Assembly: GCF_016526145.1 (NCBI RefSeq)
Contig: NZ_JADDUE010000007.1
Coordinates: forward strand, 124,001 to 188,000
DNA: 64,000 nt
DNA from: Saccharopolyspora galaxeae
GTDB taxonomy: Bacteria; Actinomycetota; Actinomycetes; Mycobacteriales; Pseudonocardiaceae
Direction: 5' to 3'
Below are positions 45,686 through 55,419 of the stretch, in pieces. The stretch's first letter is position 1; each line of letters starts with the position of its first letter. Made by a program: the position numbers and the translations under genes. The notes under the pieces are model-generated. The model saw only the letters and a program-made list of their open reading frames with translations. It was not told the DNA's origin and ran no database searches.

Positions 45686-46564
45686 TCAGGCACCGGCCCC
45701 GAGGAACCGCCGGATGCGATCGGCCACGAGCGGGTAGTCCGCATCGAACCAGAGCAGGTGCGAATCGGCATCGCTGATCAGCAGCTCTGCGTTGGGCAGC
45801 GCACGCACCCACGCCAGAGCCTGCGCCATGGGCACCGCGCCGTCGCCGCGAGCGGCGACGACCAGGCATGGTTGCTCGAACGACGGCACCGAACCGGAGC
45901 AGGTGCGCAGGTCGTTGCGGAAGCCGCGGCCCGAACGCATCCGCGAGTGGACCTCGGCTAAACCGGCCCGGCGGTCGTCGTCGAGAGCGGCGAACACCTC
46001 GGCGGGCGGGCGGTTCGAAAGCCCGCCCAGCAGTGTCCGCAGCCCGGTTGCGGGAGCGATCCGCAGCAGTGCCCGCACGGCGGTCCACGTCACGGTCTCC
46101 ACACCAGGTGCGAACACGACCCGCCCTACCAGCCTGGTTCGCCGGTCCGGCCACGGAAGCGGACCGACGGCGCACTCCAGCACGACCCGCCGGACGAGGT
46201 GCGGGTGCCGCGACGCGAGCGCAGCCGCCGTCGGGCCACCTGCCGAGGCGCCCACGACGGCTTCGATCCGCCGCAGACCCAGCCGTTCGCACAACCGAGC
46301 GGTGACGTCCGCGAACGCGGCCGGGGACGCGCCGACCTCCAGCGGAGTCCGGCCGTAGCCGGGTCGCGAGGGGATGAGCACCGAACGGCCCTCGGCGAAC
46401 ACGTCCTCGCCGAGCCGGAGGCCGGCCCGCATGTGCCCGCCGTGCAAGACCACGACGGTCGATTCGCCGCCGCCGGTCAGCCGGTACTCGACCGGGCCGG
46501 TCGGGAGGTCCGCGATTTCGGTCCCTTCACCCGCGTGCTCCGCCTTGTCCGGCCGCGTGGTCAT
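45686..46564 (-). CDS. Alpha/beta hydrolase
   Basis: A 292-residue alpha/beta-hydrolase. The oxyanion region is VVVLHGGHMRAG, the nucleophile elbow VGASAGG (Ser108), an acid in VVAARGDGAVPM and a His in SDADSHLLWFD, so the triad looks intact. The substrate is unknown. It starts with ATG at 46564 and ends 242 bp before the fadA start region, on the same strand. The RNase D gene lies upstream by 82 bp. Confidence 0.8.
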   Translation of the reverse strand: MTTRPDKAEHAGEGTEIADLPTGPVEYRLTGGGESTVVVLHGGHMRAGLRLGEDVFAEGRSVLIPSRPGYGRTPLEVGASPAAFADVTARLCERLGLRRIEAVVGASAGGPTAAALASRHPHLVRRVVLECAVGPLPWPDRRTRLVGRVVFAPGVETVTWTAVRALLRIAPATGLRTLLGGLSNRPPAEVFAALDDDRRAGLAEVHSRMRSGRGFRNDLRTCSGSVPSFEQPCLVVAARGDGAVPMAQALAWVRALPNAELLISDADSHLLWFDADYPLVADRIRRFLGAGA

Positions 46565-46646
46565 CCCAGCGCCGCGGTCGGTTCGGGACGCGGGAGCCCG
46601 CGCGACGTGGGGAGAGGAGCTGCGCGGCGTTCTCCGCCGACGGTGT

Positions 46647-47894
46647 TCATCCCTCGGACCCGGCCTGCAGCGCGGTGCTCAGGGCTGCCGCGGTCAGGTC
46701 CAGCTGCCATTCGCGGGCGCCGCGTTCGCGCAGGTGCGCCGCCACGGATTCGGTGTCGAGCTGCTTCGGCGGGGTCCAGCACATCCGCCGCAGCAGATCG
46801 GGCAGCAGCAGGTTCTCCGCAGGCAAGCCGTTCGCCTCGGCGATCTCCGAGATCGCCGAGCGCGCCGCGGACAGCCGCGCGGCGGCGGCCGGGTCGCGGT
46901 CCGCCCAGCGGTTCGGTGCCGGCGGGCCGTCCTGCGGCGGGGACGCGACCGGCAGCTCCGCGCCGGTGAGTTCGCGGGCCGAGCGCAGCGCGCCCAGCCA
47001 GGTCGATGCCCGGCGCCGTTGCTGCTTGCCGCCGTAAACCGGCAGCGCGGTCAGCTCCTCCGCGGTCTTCGGGTCGGCCTGCGCCGCCTGCACCACCGCG
47101 GAGTCCGGCAGGATCCGGCCGGGTGCGATGTCGCGCTCGGCCGCGATGCGGTCCCGGGCCTCCCACAGCGCACGAACGGCGGCGAGTTGGCGGGGATTGC
47201 GCAGCCGGTGGATCCCGGAGGTGCGCCGCCACGGCTCGGGGCGCGCACGGGGTGGTTCCGCGGTGCGAACCGCGTCGAACTCCTGCCAGGCCCAGTCCAG
47301 CTTTCCCTGGCGTTCCAGTTCGGCGCGCATCGCCTCGCGCAACGCGATCAGCAGTTCCACGTCCAGCGCCGCGTAGACCAGCCATTCCTGCGGCAGCGGC
47401 CGACGCGACCAGTCCGCGGCGCTGTGGCCCTTCTCCAGCCGGAAACCGAGCATCCGCTCGACGAGAGCGCCCAGCGACACCCGCTCGAACCCGGCCAGCC
47501 GACCGGCGAGTTCGGTGTCGAACAACCGCTCCGGCCGCAGGTCCAGCTCGGCCAGGCACGGCAGGTCCTGCGAAGCGGCGTGCAGCACCCACTCGGTGCC
47601 CGCCAGGGCCGCAGCCAGCGGCCCCAGGGCACCGTTCAGCGCGACCGGATCCACCAGTACGGTTCCCGCCCCTTCCCGGCGCAGTTGCACCAGGTAGGCG
47701 CGTTGCGAGTACCGGTAGCCGGACGCGCGTTCGGTGTCCACCGCGACCGGACCGGACCCCGCGGCCAGTGCGGCCGCGGCGGTCTCCAGCGCTGCCGGTG
47801 ATTCCACTACCGGCGGGACGCCGTCAGCGGGCTCGGTGAGCAGCGCGGGCTCGGGGCGGTCGGGTTCGACGGACTCGGGACAAGCAGCTTCCAC
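46647..47894 (-). CDS. Ribonuclease D family 3'-5' exonuclease with HRDC domain
   Basis: A 415-residue DEDD-superfamily exoribonuclease (Rv2681 position). The exonuclease motifs are VAVDTERASGYRY (Asp-Glu), HAASQDLPCL (motif II Asp), FDTELAGRL and the motif III segment WLVYAALDVELL. An HRDC nucleic-acid-binding domain follows at about 220-300 (WEARDRIAAERDIAPGRIL), then a C-terminal helical extension. The role is probably structured-RNA 3' trimming. The GTG at 47894 is the first in-frame start. In M. tuberculosis it also lies beside the DUF3000 gene; here a response regulator intervenes. Confidence 0.9.
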   Translation of the reverse strand: MEAACPESVEPDRPEPALLTEPADGVPPVVESPAALETAAAALAAGSGPVAVDTERASGYRYSQRAYLVQLRREGAGTVLVDPVALNGALGPLAAALAGTEWVLHAASQDLPCLAELDLRPERLFDTELAGRLAGFERVSLGALVERMLGFRLEKGHSAADWSRRPLPQEWLVYAALDVELLIALREAMRAELERQGKLDWAWQEFDAVRTAEPPRARPEPWRRTSGIHRLRNPRQLAAVRALWEARDRIAAERDIAPGRILPDSAVVQAAQADPKTAEELTALPVYGGKQQRRRASTWLGALRSARELTGAELPVASPPQDGPPAPNRWADRDPAAAARLSAARSAISEIAEANGLPAENLLLPDLLRRMCWTPPKQLDTESVAAHLRERGAREWQLDLTAAALSTALQAGSEG

Positions 47895-48011
47895 GGCTAT
47901 CAGACCTTACGTGTTGCGGTCCGCCCGCGGGAGCGACCAGCCCGAGGCCCGCCGTGCCCGACCGGACCCGACGATCGCGGTGGGACTTCGGATCACTCGA
48001 TGATCAACCGG

Positions 48012-48728
48012 TCATCTGATCACCCCGGCCCGCATGGCCAGGGCAACCATCTGCGCTCGGTCTCCGGTGCCCAACTTGCGGCCGATCCGCGACAGGTGGC
48101 TCTTCACCGTGAGCGCGGAGAGGTTGAGCGCCTCGCCGATCTCCTTGTTGGATCGGCCATCGGCCACCAGTTGCAGCACCTCGACCTCACGCCCGGAAAG
48201 TTCCCGTGGCGTGTTGTCGGTTCCCGGGACCCGGGTGCCCGCTGCGAGCACCGGAGCCACGCTGGGGTCGGCATACACACCGCCGTCCAGAACGCGGCGC
48301 ACCCCGTCGGTGACGACCATCGGCGAGGCCGACTTCAGCAGGTACGCCTGAGCGCCTGCCTGGAAGGCGGCCCGGACCGCATAGGGGTCGTCGGACGAAG
48401 CGAGCACCACGATCCGCGGCCAGCCCTGGGTACGGAGTTCCGTGACCAGGTCGATGCCGGTCCCGTCGGGGAGTCCGAGATCGAGTATCGCGAGGTCGCA
48501 CGGACCGGTCGCCAGGGCGCGAGCCCTGGCCTCGGCCATCGAAGCGGCCTCGTGCACCGTGCCGGCGCCCATCTGCAGCAGCCGGGCGGCGATGGCCTCC
48601 CGGAGCAGCGGATGGTCATCCACCACGAGCACCGTGAACAGCTCTTCCCGCGGGTGCGGGACCATGTTGGCCGGCAACGCGCCGGCGGGCGTGGTTCGAG
48701 CGGCCTGACCTAAGCCGACGGCAGCCAC
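48012..48728 (-). CDS. NarL/LuxR-family response regulator with an N-terminal TTA codon
   Basis: A 238-residue regulator. The receiver domain has the acidic pair in VLVVDDHPLL, phosphoacceptor Asp83 in LAILDLGLPD and Lys in AYLLKSASP. The LuxR-type HTH (about 172-235) reads LSGREVEVLQLVADGRSNKEIG. The GTG at 48728 is chosen because GGGAGG lies 7 nt upstream; it adds a 21-residue tail before NMVPHPREELF. With this start codon 6 is TTA (48713-48711), a rare leucine codon that in actinomycetes makes translation depend on the bldA tRNA. No sensor kinase gene is adjacent. ATG 48665 is the alternative start and lacks a ribosome site. Confidence 0.88.
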   Translation of the reverse strand: MAAVGLGQAARTTPAGALPANMVPHPREELFTVLVVDDHPLLREAIAARLLQMGAGTVHEAASMAEARARALATGPCDLAILDLGLPDGTGIDLVTELRTQGWPRIVVLASSDDPYAVRAAFQAGAQAYLLKSASPMVVTDGVRRVLDGGVYADPSVAPVLAAGTRVPGTDNTPRELSGREVEVLQLVADGRSNKEIGEALNLSALTVKSHLSRIGRKLGTGDRAQMVALAMRAGVIR

Positions 48729-48864
48729 GTCACTACCTCCCTGGAGTCGGTCGTGCCCCCCGACCGGCACCGGGACTCTCGACCAATCAGCCGCGCCACT
48801 GATCGACCGAAAGTGGTGTCGTCGGGGGCAGCGTAACCGCCCAAGCGGGTCAGCGGGACGATCA

Positions 48865-48922
48865 ATCGGGTATGTATCCCGATCGAGTTGTCACAGCGGT
48901 CCGTTTTTGTCACTCGATCGGG
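48865..48922. promoter_or_regulatory. Palindromic cluster upstream of the NarL-type regulator gene
   Basis: ATCGGG-TATGTAT-CCCGAT (48865-48883) overlaps a second inverted repeat CCCGATCGAG / CTCGATCGGG (48878-48887 and 48913-48922, 25 nt apart). TTGTCAC and TTTTGTCAC are repeated inside. They lie in the AT-richer 378-bp gap between the regulator and DUF3000 genes, about 140-190 nt upstream of the regulator start. Likely operators; the binding protein is unknown. Confidence 0.5.
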
Positions 48923-49106
48923 TGGGTGCGGGGGATTTCCGTAACGCCGGAACGTGGTTGAACGACACACCTAGTTTGCACATCGCAAAAACGTTGCCGA
49001 AGCAACCAGCTGCGGGATTTTCGGGGTCCTCGTGAGGGGAATCCCGACGCTTCGCGCGCGGCGCCCGGCCGTGCGCGCGTGGCCGCTCGGCGCCGGCCGT
49101 TCCGGA

Positions 49107-49682
49107 TCAACGCGGCGCAGCGCCACCGGCTCGCTGGTTGAGCAGCGAGACGCCCTCGGGAGGCAGGCCCGCGGCACTCGCCAGCAACTCCTGGAAGGCG
49201 ATGGCGTGCGCGCCGAGGTCCTCCCCGCCCGGCGTCCACGAACCGCGCAGCTCCAGATCGTGACTGCGCGGCGGGCCCGCGATGTCGCCGAATCGCGCCG
49301 AAGAGGTCAGCGTCACCGTGCCGCCCAGCCGGTCCGCCGCCGCGCCCGCCTCGTGCAGGGCGTCGGTCAACCAGGACCAGCCGACGCCGGGAAGCAGCGG
49401 ATCGGCGGCCAGCTCCGGATCGAGCTCGGCCCGCAGGTACACCACCAGCCGCAGCACGCCGTTCCAGGAGTCCGGCTCGTCCGGGTCGTGCAGCAGCACC
49501 AGCCGGGCGGTCGCGAGTTCGTCGGCGGGTCCGTTCGCCTCCGCCGCGACCGCGTAGGCCCACGGCGCGAGCCGCTTCGGGGGACGCACCTCGCTGACCG
49601 CCACCCCCGTGCGCTCAGCGGGTGCGGCCAGTGCGGCAACTGCCTGCCGGAACGTCTCGGGCACCGCCGCCATCTCCGTCAC
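49107..49682 (-). CDS. DUF3000 protein
   Basis: A 191-residue actinobacterial protein (Rv2680 position) of unknown role. Conserved features are [11 protein letters not shown], the basic/aromatic [31 protein letters not shown] and [12 protein letters not shown]. There is no signal peptide or metal motif. The GTG at 49682 is used; ATG 49673 three codons later is an alternative. It is divergent from hemE (256 bp gap), as in mycobacteria. Confidence 0.85.
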   Translation of the reverse strand: MTEMAAVPETFRQAVAALAAPAERTGVAVSEVRPPKRLAPWAYAVAAEANGPADELATARLVLLHDPDEPDSWNGVLRLVVYLRAELDPELAADPLLPGVGWSWLTDALHEAGAAADRLGGTVTLTSSARFGDIAGPPRSHDLELRGSWTPGGEDLGAHAIAFQELLASAAGLPPEGVSLLNQRAGGAAPR

Positions 49683-49938
49683 GGGTCGGGACCGTAGTCG
49701 GCCCGCTCGGCGGGGTGTAGGAGCCACGCCGGGCACCCGCACGCCGAAGCTGATCTTGCCCGCGCGTCCGGGCGGAAGGGCGTCTGCGAAGATGTCCGGT
49801 ACGGCGCACCGCACCCCGCGCGGCCGGCGGAGTTCGGCGAGCGGAAAGTCGAGCAAGCCCGCTGTCGAACCGGGGGAACCGCCCGGGCCGTCGCGACGGT
49901 CGAGCGCCGCGACTCCATTCATCGAGTACGGACGCGCC

Positions 49939-51024
49939 ATGACTCAACCCGCACCGGTCTCGGCTCGCCGGGACCTCACCGACGCACCGCTGCTGGTCGC
50001 CGCGCGCGGCGGCACTCCCCGGCACACCCCGGTCTGGTTCATGCGCCAGGCAGGGCGGTCGCTGCCGGAATACCGGAAGGTGCGCGAAGGCACCCCGATG
50101 TTGCAGGCGTGCCTGACTCCGGACCTGGTCAGCGAGATCACCGCGCAGCCGGTGCGCAGGCACGGCGTGGACGCGGCGATCCTGTTCAGCGACATCGTGC
50201 TGCCGCTGTACGCGGCCGGTGTCGGGCTGGACATCGTCGCGGGCACCGGCCCGGTGGTGGCCGAGCCGGTGCGCGATCCCGCAGCGGTCGCAGCACTGCC
50301 CGAGCTGGATCCCGAGCAGGTCGCGCCGGTCGGCGAGGCCGTGCGGCGGCTGCTGGGCGAACTCGGGGACACGCCGCTGATCGGTTTCGCCGGTGCGCCG
50401 TTCACGTTGGCCTCGTACCTGGTCGAAGGCGGTCCGAGCCGCAACCACGAGCGCACCAAGGCGCTGATGCACTCCGACCCGCGCACCTGGCACGCGCTGC
50501 TGGAGAAGCTGGCCGAGACGACGCTGACCTTCCTGCGCGTGCAGCTGGCGGCCGGAGTGGACGCGGTGCAGCTGTTCGACTCCTGGGCGGGCGCGCTGTC
50601 GCTGCGGGACTACCGCGAGTTCGTGCTGCCGCACAGCCGCCGGATCTTCGAGGGCGTCGCGGAATCCGCCCCGGACGTCTCCAAGATCCACTTCGGGGTG
50701 GGCACCGGTGAGCTGCTCGGCGCGATGCGTTCGGCGGGTGCCGACGTGGTCGGCGTCGACTGGCGGGTGCCGTTGGACACCGCGGCGCAGCGGTTGCGCG
50801 AGGCCGCTCCCGGGACCGATCCGGTGGTGCAGGGCAATCTCGACCCGGCGGTGCTGTTCGCCGGGGACGAGGCCGTCGAGCGGGAAGTGCGCCGGATTCT
50901 CGCGGACGGCCGCGCCGCGGGCGGGCACGTGTTCAACCTCGGGCACGGCGTGCTGCCCACCACGGACCCGGACGTGCTGACCCGGATCGTGCGGCAGGTG
51001 CACGCCGAGAGCGCCCGGTCGTGA
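49939..51024 (+). CDS. hemE: Uroporphyrinogen III decarboxylase
   Basis: Decarboxylates uroporphyrinogen III to coproporphyrinogen III. The 361 residues show the family signatures [16 protein letters not shown] (substrate-binding arginines), [33 protein letters not shown] and [11 protein letters not shown]. The key Asp after ILFSD is present. The ATG at 49939 is chosen over a long upstream extension with no homology. Its stop overlaps the next gene by GTGA, so hemE and hemY are coupled. Confidence 0.95.
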   Translation: MTQPAPVSARRDLTDAPLLVAARGGTPRHTPVWFMRQAGRSLPEYRKVREGTPMLQACLTPDLVSEITAQPVRRHGVDAAILFSDIVLPLYAAGVGLDIVAGTGPVVAEPVRDPAAVAALPELDPEQVAPVGEAVRRLLGELGDTPLIGFAGAPFTLASYLVEGGPSRNHERTKALMHSDPRTWHALLEKLAETTLTFLRVQLAAGVDAVQLFDSWAGALSLRDYREFVLPHSRRIFEGVAESAPDVSKIHFGVGTGELLGAMRSAGADVVGVDWRVPLDTAAQRLREAAPGTDPVVQGNLDPAVLFAGDEAVEREVRRILADGRAAGGHVFNLGHGVLPTTDPDVLTRIVRQVHAESARS

Positions 51025-52430
51025 CAGGACCGCGGATCGCGGTGGTAGGTGGCGGCGTCAGCGGCCTGGCCGCCGCGCACCGGCTGCGGACCGCGCTGCC
51101 CGATGCGGAGATCGTGCTGCTGGAGCAGACCGACCGGCTGGGCGGGAAGCTGCGCACCGCGAAGCTGGCAGGCCGCGAGTTCGATCTCGGCGCGGAGGCT
51201 TTCCTGGCCCGGCGCCCGGAAGTGCTGCGGTTGGCCGAGGAACTCGGAATCCCGGGCGAAGTCGTGCACCCCGGCGGTGCTTCCGCGCGGGTGCGCGCCG
51301 GCGGGCGCATCCATCCGCTGCCTGCGGGTGGCGTGATGGGGGTGCCGTCGGATCCGGAGGCGGTGCGCGAGGTGCTGTCCGAGGACGGAATGGCCGCGTT
51401 GCGCGGCGAGGCGCAGCTGCCTCCGCTGGACCTGCGCGGCGCGGACGTCTCGGTCGGCGCACTGCTGCGGGAACGCGTCGGCGGCGAGGTCGTGGACCGG
51501 CTGGTGGAGCCGCTACTCGGCGGGGTCTACGCGGGCAGCGCGGACGGGCTCGGGCTGCGCGCGACGGTCCCGGCGCTGGCCGCCGCGCTGGACGCGGGCG
51601 CCGAATCGATCACCGCGGCCGCCGCGGCCGCGCTGCCGCCGCCGACCTCCGGACCGAAACCACCGGTGTTCGGCGCCTTCCGGGCCGGATACGGCGAACT
51701 CGTGCAGCGCTTGGCGGAGTCCTCGCAGGCGCGCGTGCGGCTCGGACAACCGGTCCGGGCGCTGCGCCGCGGCGGTCCCGGATGGCTCCTGGAGATCGGC
51801 CCCGCGCCGGATCCCGAGGTGCTGGACGCGGACGCGGTGGTGCTCGCGGTGCCCGCCCCCGCCGCCCGGCGGTTGCTCGCCGAGGAGGTCCCGGCCGCGG
51901 CCGAACTGCTCTCCGAGGTCGAACTGGCGTCGATGGCGGTGCTCGGCCTGGCGTTGCCCGCGGACACCGAGCTGCCGGACGCGTCCGGCACGCTCATCGC
52001 GCGCGGCGAGACGCACGCCGACGGCACGCCGTTCACCGCGAAGGCGTTCACCTTCTCCAGCCGCAAGTGGCCGCACCTGGCAGGCAGCCGCGGTGAGCTG
52101 CTGGTGCGCGGTTCCGTCGGCCGATCCGGGCAGGACGAGCTGCTGCGGCTCACCGACGCCGAGATGGTCCGCCGGGTCGTTGCCGATCTGCGCGAGATCA
52201 GCGGGCTCGCGGTCGAACCCGTGGACTCCGCGGTCGTGCGCTGGGGCGGCGGTTTGCCGCAGTACGCGGTGGGCCACCTGGACACCGTCACCGAGCTGGA
52301 ACGAGCGGTGGCCGGTGCGGGCGGTTTGGCGCTGGCCGGTGCTGTGCTGCACGGAGTGGGCGTGCCCGCGTGCGTGGCCACCGGTGAAGCGGCCGCGAGT
52401 GCCATAGCAGAACACCTCGTGGCCGCCTGA
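51021..52430 (+). CDS. hemY: Protoporphyrinogen/coproporphyrinogen III oxidase (HemY/CgoX type)
   Basis: FAD-dependent oxidase of 469 residues. The N-terminal dinucleotide motif is [15 protein letters not shown] (about 6-20), followed by [21 protein letters not shown] and a C-terminal FAD block near [18 protein letters not shown]. Because hemQ follows, the pathway is probably the coproporphyrin-dependent one of Gram-positive bacteria, where this enzyme oxidises coproporphyrinogen III to coproporphyrin III. The GTG overlaps the hemE stop. No hemH gene is in the window. Confidence 0.92.
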   Translation: MTGPRIAVVGGGVSGLAAAHRLRTALPDAEIVLLEQTDRLGGKLRTAKLAGREFDLGAEAFLARRPEVLRLAEELGIPGEVVHPGGASARVRAGGRIHPLPAGGVMGVPSDPEAVREVLSEDGMAALRGEAQLPPLDLRGADVSVGALLRERVGGEVVDRLVEPLLGGVYAGSADGLGLRATVPALAAALDAGAESITAAAAAALPPPTSGPKPPVFGAFRAGYGELVQRLAESSQARVRLGQPVRALRRGGPGWLLEIGPAPDPEVLDADAVVLAVPAPAARRLLAEEVPAAAELLSEVELASMAVLGLALPADTELPDASGTLIARGETHADGTPFTAKAFTFSSRKWPHLAGSRGELLVRGSVGRSGQDELLRLTDAEMVRRVVADLREISGLAVEPVDSAVVRWGGGLPQYAVGHLDTVTELERAVAGAGGLALAGAVLHGVGVPACVATGEAAASAIAEHLVAA

Positions 52431-52456
52431 CTGCCCAGAAGTGGGACCATGGCCGC

Positions 52457-53152
52457 ATGGCGCGGCTGAACTACTCCGAACTCAACGAAACTCTCCGCTA
52501 CACCATGTGGTCGGTTTTCCAGGTCGAGCCGGGCGCGTTGCCCGAGGACCGGGAGAAGGCCGCGGTGGCCACCCGCGAATACCTCGACGGTCTCGCCGAA
52601 TCCGGCGTCGTGGTGCGCGGCGTCTACGACCTCGCCGGGTTGCGCGCGGACGCCGACTTCATGATCTGGTGGCACGCCGAGCAGATCGAGCCCCTGCAGG
52701 CCGCCTACGCCGGTTTCCGCCGCGGCACCACGCTCGGCGAGGCTTCCGAGGCGGTGTGGAGCAACGCGGCGCTGCACCGGCCCGCGGAGTTCAACAAGAG
52801 CCACGTGCCGGACTTCCTGGTCAACAACGAACCGGGCGACTACCTCTGCGTCTACCCGTTCGTGCGCTCGCACGACTGGTACCTGCTGCCGGACGACGAG
52901 CGCCGCACGATGCTCAAGGACCACGGCATGGCGGCCCGCGATTTCCCGGACGTGCGGGCGAACACGGTGTCCTCGTTCGGGCTCGGCGACTACGAGTGGA
53001 TCCTCGCCTTCGAGGCCCCGGAGCTGCACCGGATCGTCGACCTGATGTGGAAGATGCGCTACACCGAGGCGCGGCGGCACGTGCGCGAGGAGACGCCGTT
53101 CTTCACCGGCAAGCGCGTGGACGTGGCGGACCTGCTCGAGCGGCTGCCCTGA
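52457..53152 (+). CDS. hemQ: Coproheme decarboxylase HemQ (ChdC; chlorite-dismutase-like)
   Basis: Converts coproheme III to heme b with hydrogen peroxide, the final step of the coproporphyrin route. The 231-residue protein has [13 protein letters not shown] with the catalytic Tyr (Tyr133) and the proximal His in [12 protein letters not shown] (about 156). The distal position lacks the Arg typical of true chlorite dismutases, as expected. The ATG at 52457 begins ARLNYSELN like mycobacterial HemQ. It lies 26 nt after hemY, completing a hemE-hemY-hemQ operon. Confidence 0.94.
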   Translation: MARLNYSELNETLRYTMWSVFQVEPGALPEDREKAAVATREYLDGLAESGVVVRGVYDLAGLRADADFMIWWHAEQIEPLQAAYAGFRRGTTLGEASEAVWSNAALHRPAEFNKSHVPDFLVNNEPGDYLCVYPFVRSHDWYLLPDDERRTMLKDHGMAARDFPDVRANTVSSFGLGDYEWILAFEAPELHRIVDLMWKMRYTEARRHVREETPFFTGKRVDVADLLERLP

Positions 53153-53208
53153 CGCTCAGCGGTTTCCGGACCGGTGGACTGCCGACGAGCACGACGCGCC
53201 AACCGGCC

Positions 53209-53237
53209 GCGGCCGCGCGACCATTTCGCGCGGCCGC
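53209..53237. terminator. Hairpin terminator after hemQ
   Basis: Perfect 12-bp stem (53209-53220 / 53226-53237) with loop CCATT, built from GCGGCCGCGCGA-type sequence, between the convergent hemQ and msrB genes. Confidence 0.8.
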
Positions 53238-53333
53238 ACCGGCGGTTCGGAGATCACCCCGCGCCTAGTTGAGGCTCACGCCGCTCGCTTGTCCCTGACG
53301 AGCTGGTGCGCCCGCTGGTAGGGCCTTGGTCGG

Positions 53334-53756
53334 TCACTGCGCGGGCACCAGGCGCAGTGCGATGGAGTTCATGCAGTAGCGCTGGTCGGTGGGGGTGTCG
53401 TAGCCCTCGCCGGTGAAGACGTGGCCGAGGTGGCTCAAGCAGGTCGCGCACAGCACCTCGGTGCGGACCATGCCCATCGAGCGGTCCTCGCGCAGGATCA
53501 CCGCGTCGGTGTCCCGCGGGTCGTAGAACGACGGCCAGCCGCAGTGCGAGGCGAACTTCGTCTCGCTGCGGAACAGTTCCGCGCCGCACGCCCGGCACTC
53601 GTAGACACCGGTGGTGTCGGTGTCGACGTACTCGCCGCTGAACGGCGCCTCGGTCGCCGCCTGGCGCAGCACGGCGTACTCGTTCGGACTGAGCTGTTGC
53701 TGCCATTCCTGCTCGGACTTGGAGACCTTCGGAGTGGCGCCCGCGACCGGATCCAT
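53334..53756 (-). CDS. msrB: Peptide-methionine (R)-S-oxide reductase
   Basis: Reduces the R-epimer of methionine sulfoxide in proteins, a repair step after oxidative stress. The 140 residues include a structural zinc site CRAC (54, 57) and CATC (103, 106), and the catalytic Cys128 in RYCMNSIALRL; HCGWPSFYDP and GHVFTGEGYDTPT are family blocks. The start ATG at 53756 is clear. It is convergent with hemQ. A small membrane protein gene lies 43 bp upstream on the same strand. Confidence 0.95.
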   Translation of the reverse strand: MDPVAGATPKVSKSEQEWQQQLSPNEYAVLRQAATEAPFSGEYVDTDTTGVYECRACGAELFRSETKFASHCGWPSFYDPRDTDAVILREDRSMGMVRTEVLCATCLSHLGHVFTGEGYDTPTDQRYCMNSIALRLVPAQ

Positions 53757-53799
53757 GCCTCCACGCTAACCCTTCCGGTGATCGACTGCCCGTGCCCGG

Positions 53800-54120
53800 T
53801 CAACCGGCCAGCGCTTCGGCGACCAGCCGCAGCCCGGTCCACACCAGCATCAGCGCCGACGGGCCGACGACCAGCAGCACGATCAGGGCCACCACGAGTC
53901 GCCGGTGGCCCCCGGCGCGGTTCGCCCCGTCCGCGAAGTCGCCGACGCCGCGCAGCATCCCCTCGACGGTGGCGGGCGAGTTCGGGTGCTCGATCTTGTC
54001 CAGGTGTTCGGCGAACCGCCGCACCTCCGGATCCTGCGGGTCCAAGCCGACGAGGTCGTCGGCGAACCTTCCCTGCGGGCCGCGCGCCTCTGGATCGTCG
54101 GCCCCGTGTCCCGGCGGCAT
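53800..54120 (-). CDS. Small single-pass membrane protein of unknown function
   Basis: A 106-residue protein. The soluble N-terminal 70 residues are acidic and contain FADDLVGLDPQDPEVRRFAEHL. One transmembrane helix follows (RRLVVALIVLLVVGPSALML, about 73-92), then a short tail. I do not recognise a family. The ATG at 54120 is the natural start. It precedes msrB on the same strand and may share its promoter; it is divergent from the LigD-type polymerase gene (111 bp). Confidence 0.7.
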   Translation of the reverse strand: MPPGHGADDPEARGPQGRFADDLVGLDPQDPEVRRFAEHLDKIEHPNSPATVEGMLRGVGDFADGANRAGGHRRLVVALIVLLVVGPSALMLVWTGLRLVAEALAG

Positions 54121-54231
54121 CGGCCCACGTTAACGCTCCGGCGGCGCCGCTGTGCTCCGCTGAACACAGGCCGCTGGAGCTGCCGCGCGCGCAACGGCGC
54201 TCGGGCCGGGTCGGCGGCCTAGTCTGGCGGC

Positions 54232-55245
54232 GTGGCCGAATCCTCGTTGGAACTGGACGTCGCAGGCAGGACGGTCCGGGTTTCGCACCCGGACAAGGTG
54301 TACTTCCCGGCGCGCGGATTCACCAAGCGCCAGGTCGTCGAGTACTACCTCGCGGTGGCCGAACCGCTGCTGCGGGCCGTCGGCGACCGCCCGACGACGC
54401 TCAAGCGCTTTCCCGGCGGCGTGACCGGCGAGCCCTTCTACGCCAAGCGCGTGCCGAAGGGCGCGCCGCGGTGGGTGCGCTCGGTGCAGGTGACCTTCCC
54501 GTCCGGGCGCACCGCCGAGACGGTTTGCCCGAGCGAGCCCGCGGTGCTCGCGTGGGCGGCGAACCTCGGCACGCTGGACTTCCACCCGTGGCCGGTGCGC
54601 TCGGCCGACGTCGATCATCCCGACGAGCTGCGGATCGACCTCGACCCGCAGCCGGGCACCGGGTACGCGGAGGCCGTCCGGGTCGCCGAGGTGCTGCGCG
54701 AAGTGCTCGGCGAAGCGGGCCTGGAAGGATTCCCGAAGACCTCCGGCGGCCGCGGCGTGCACGTCCTGGTGCGGATCCGGCCGCGCTGGGACTTCGTCGA
54801 AGTGCGGCACGCGGTGATCGCGCTGGCCCGCGAGGTGCAGCGGCGCATCCCGCAGCACGCCACGGTCGCCTGGTGGAAGGCGGACCGCGGTGAGCGGGTG
54901 TTCCTCGATTTCAACCAGGCCGCGCGGGACCGCACCATCGCCTCCGCGTGGTCGATCCGCGCGAATCCGCGCGCGACCGTGTCCACCCCGCTGACCTGGG
55001 ACCGGCTCGCCGAGGTCGAACCGGACGAGTTCGACCTGGCCACGGTGCCGGACTGGCTTGCCGAGCACGGCGACCCGCACCGCGGGCTGGACGAGCGCGC
55101 GCACGACATCACCGCGTTGCTGGAGTGGTACGAGCGCGACGAGCGCGATCGCGGTCTCGGCGAGCTGCCCTACCCGCCGGACTACCCGAAGATGCCCGGC
55201 GAGCCGACCAGGTCCCGGAAGAACAGTCCCGCGGTCGAACGGTGA
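54232..55245 (+). CDS. LigD-type DNA repair polymerase/primase (stand-alone PolD)
   Basis: Archaeo-eukaryotic primase-type polymerase of the bacterial NHEJ or excision-repair family, 337 residues. The catalytic acids are in RIDLDPQPGT (Asp136, Asp138), a third Asp in VFLDFNQ, and the nucleotide-binding SGGRGVHVLV (171-180). It is unfused, with no ligase or nuclease domain. In mycobacteria such PolD genes sit beside ligC; here a LigC-type ligase gene is 4.2 kb away (59464-60615). No ku gene is in the window. The GTG at 54232 gives AESSLELDVAGR. Confidence 0.9.
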   Translation: MAESSLELDVAGRTVRVSHPDKVYFPARGFTKRQVVEYYLAVAEPLLRAVGDRPTTLKRFPGGVTGEPFYAKRVPKGAPRWVRSVQVTFPSGRTAETVCPSEPAVLAWAANLGTLDFHPWPVRSADVDHPDELRIDLDPQPGTGYAEAVRVAEVLREVLGEAGLEGFPKTSGGRGVHVLVRIRPRWDFVEVRHAVIALAREVQRRIPQHATVAWWKADRGERVFLDFNQAARDRTIASAWSIRANPRATVSTPLTWDRLAEVEPDEFDLATVPDWLAEHGDPHRGLDERAHDITALLEWYERDERDRGLGELPYPPDYPKMPGEPTRSRKNSPAVER

Positions 55246-55419
55246 CCCCGTTGGCGCAGCCGCCCGTGCGCACAGCGCTTTGGTCACCCATTGCTATGTG
55301 TGCATGATCCCTGTTCAACGGGATGGACCAGACCGGGTCCCTCTGGCGGCGGTGTGCCGCGTGGCGGATGGCCGCGCACCATCGCTACTGCTGGTGTTCA
55401 CCACGTGAGGAGGACCCCG

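Noticed and set aside
55246-55419. RicR/CsoR-type copper operator upstream of the cysteine-rich microprotein gene
   Set aside because: Only an imperfect TCCC...GGGA palindrome was seen; it does not match the known copper boxes, so metal regulation is not claimed.
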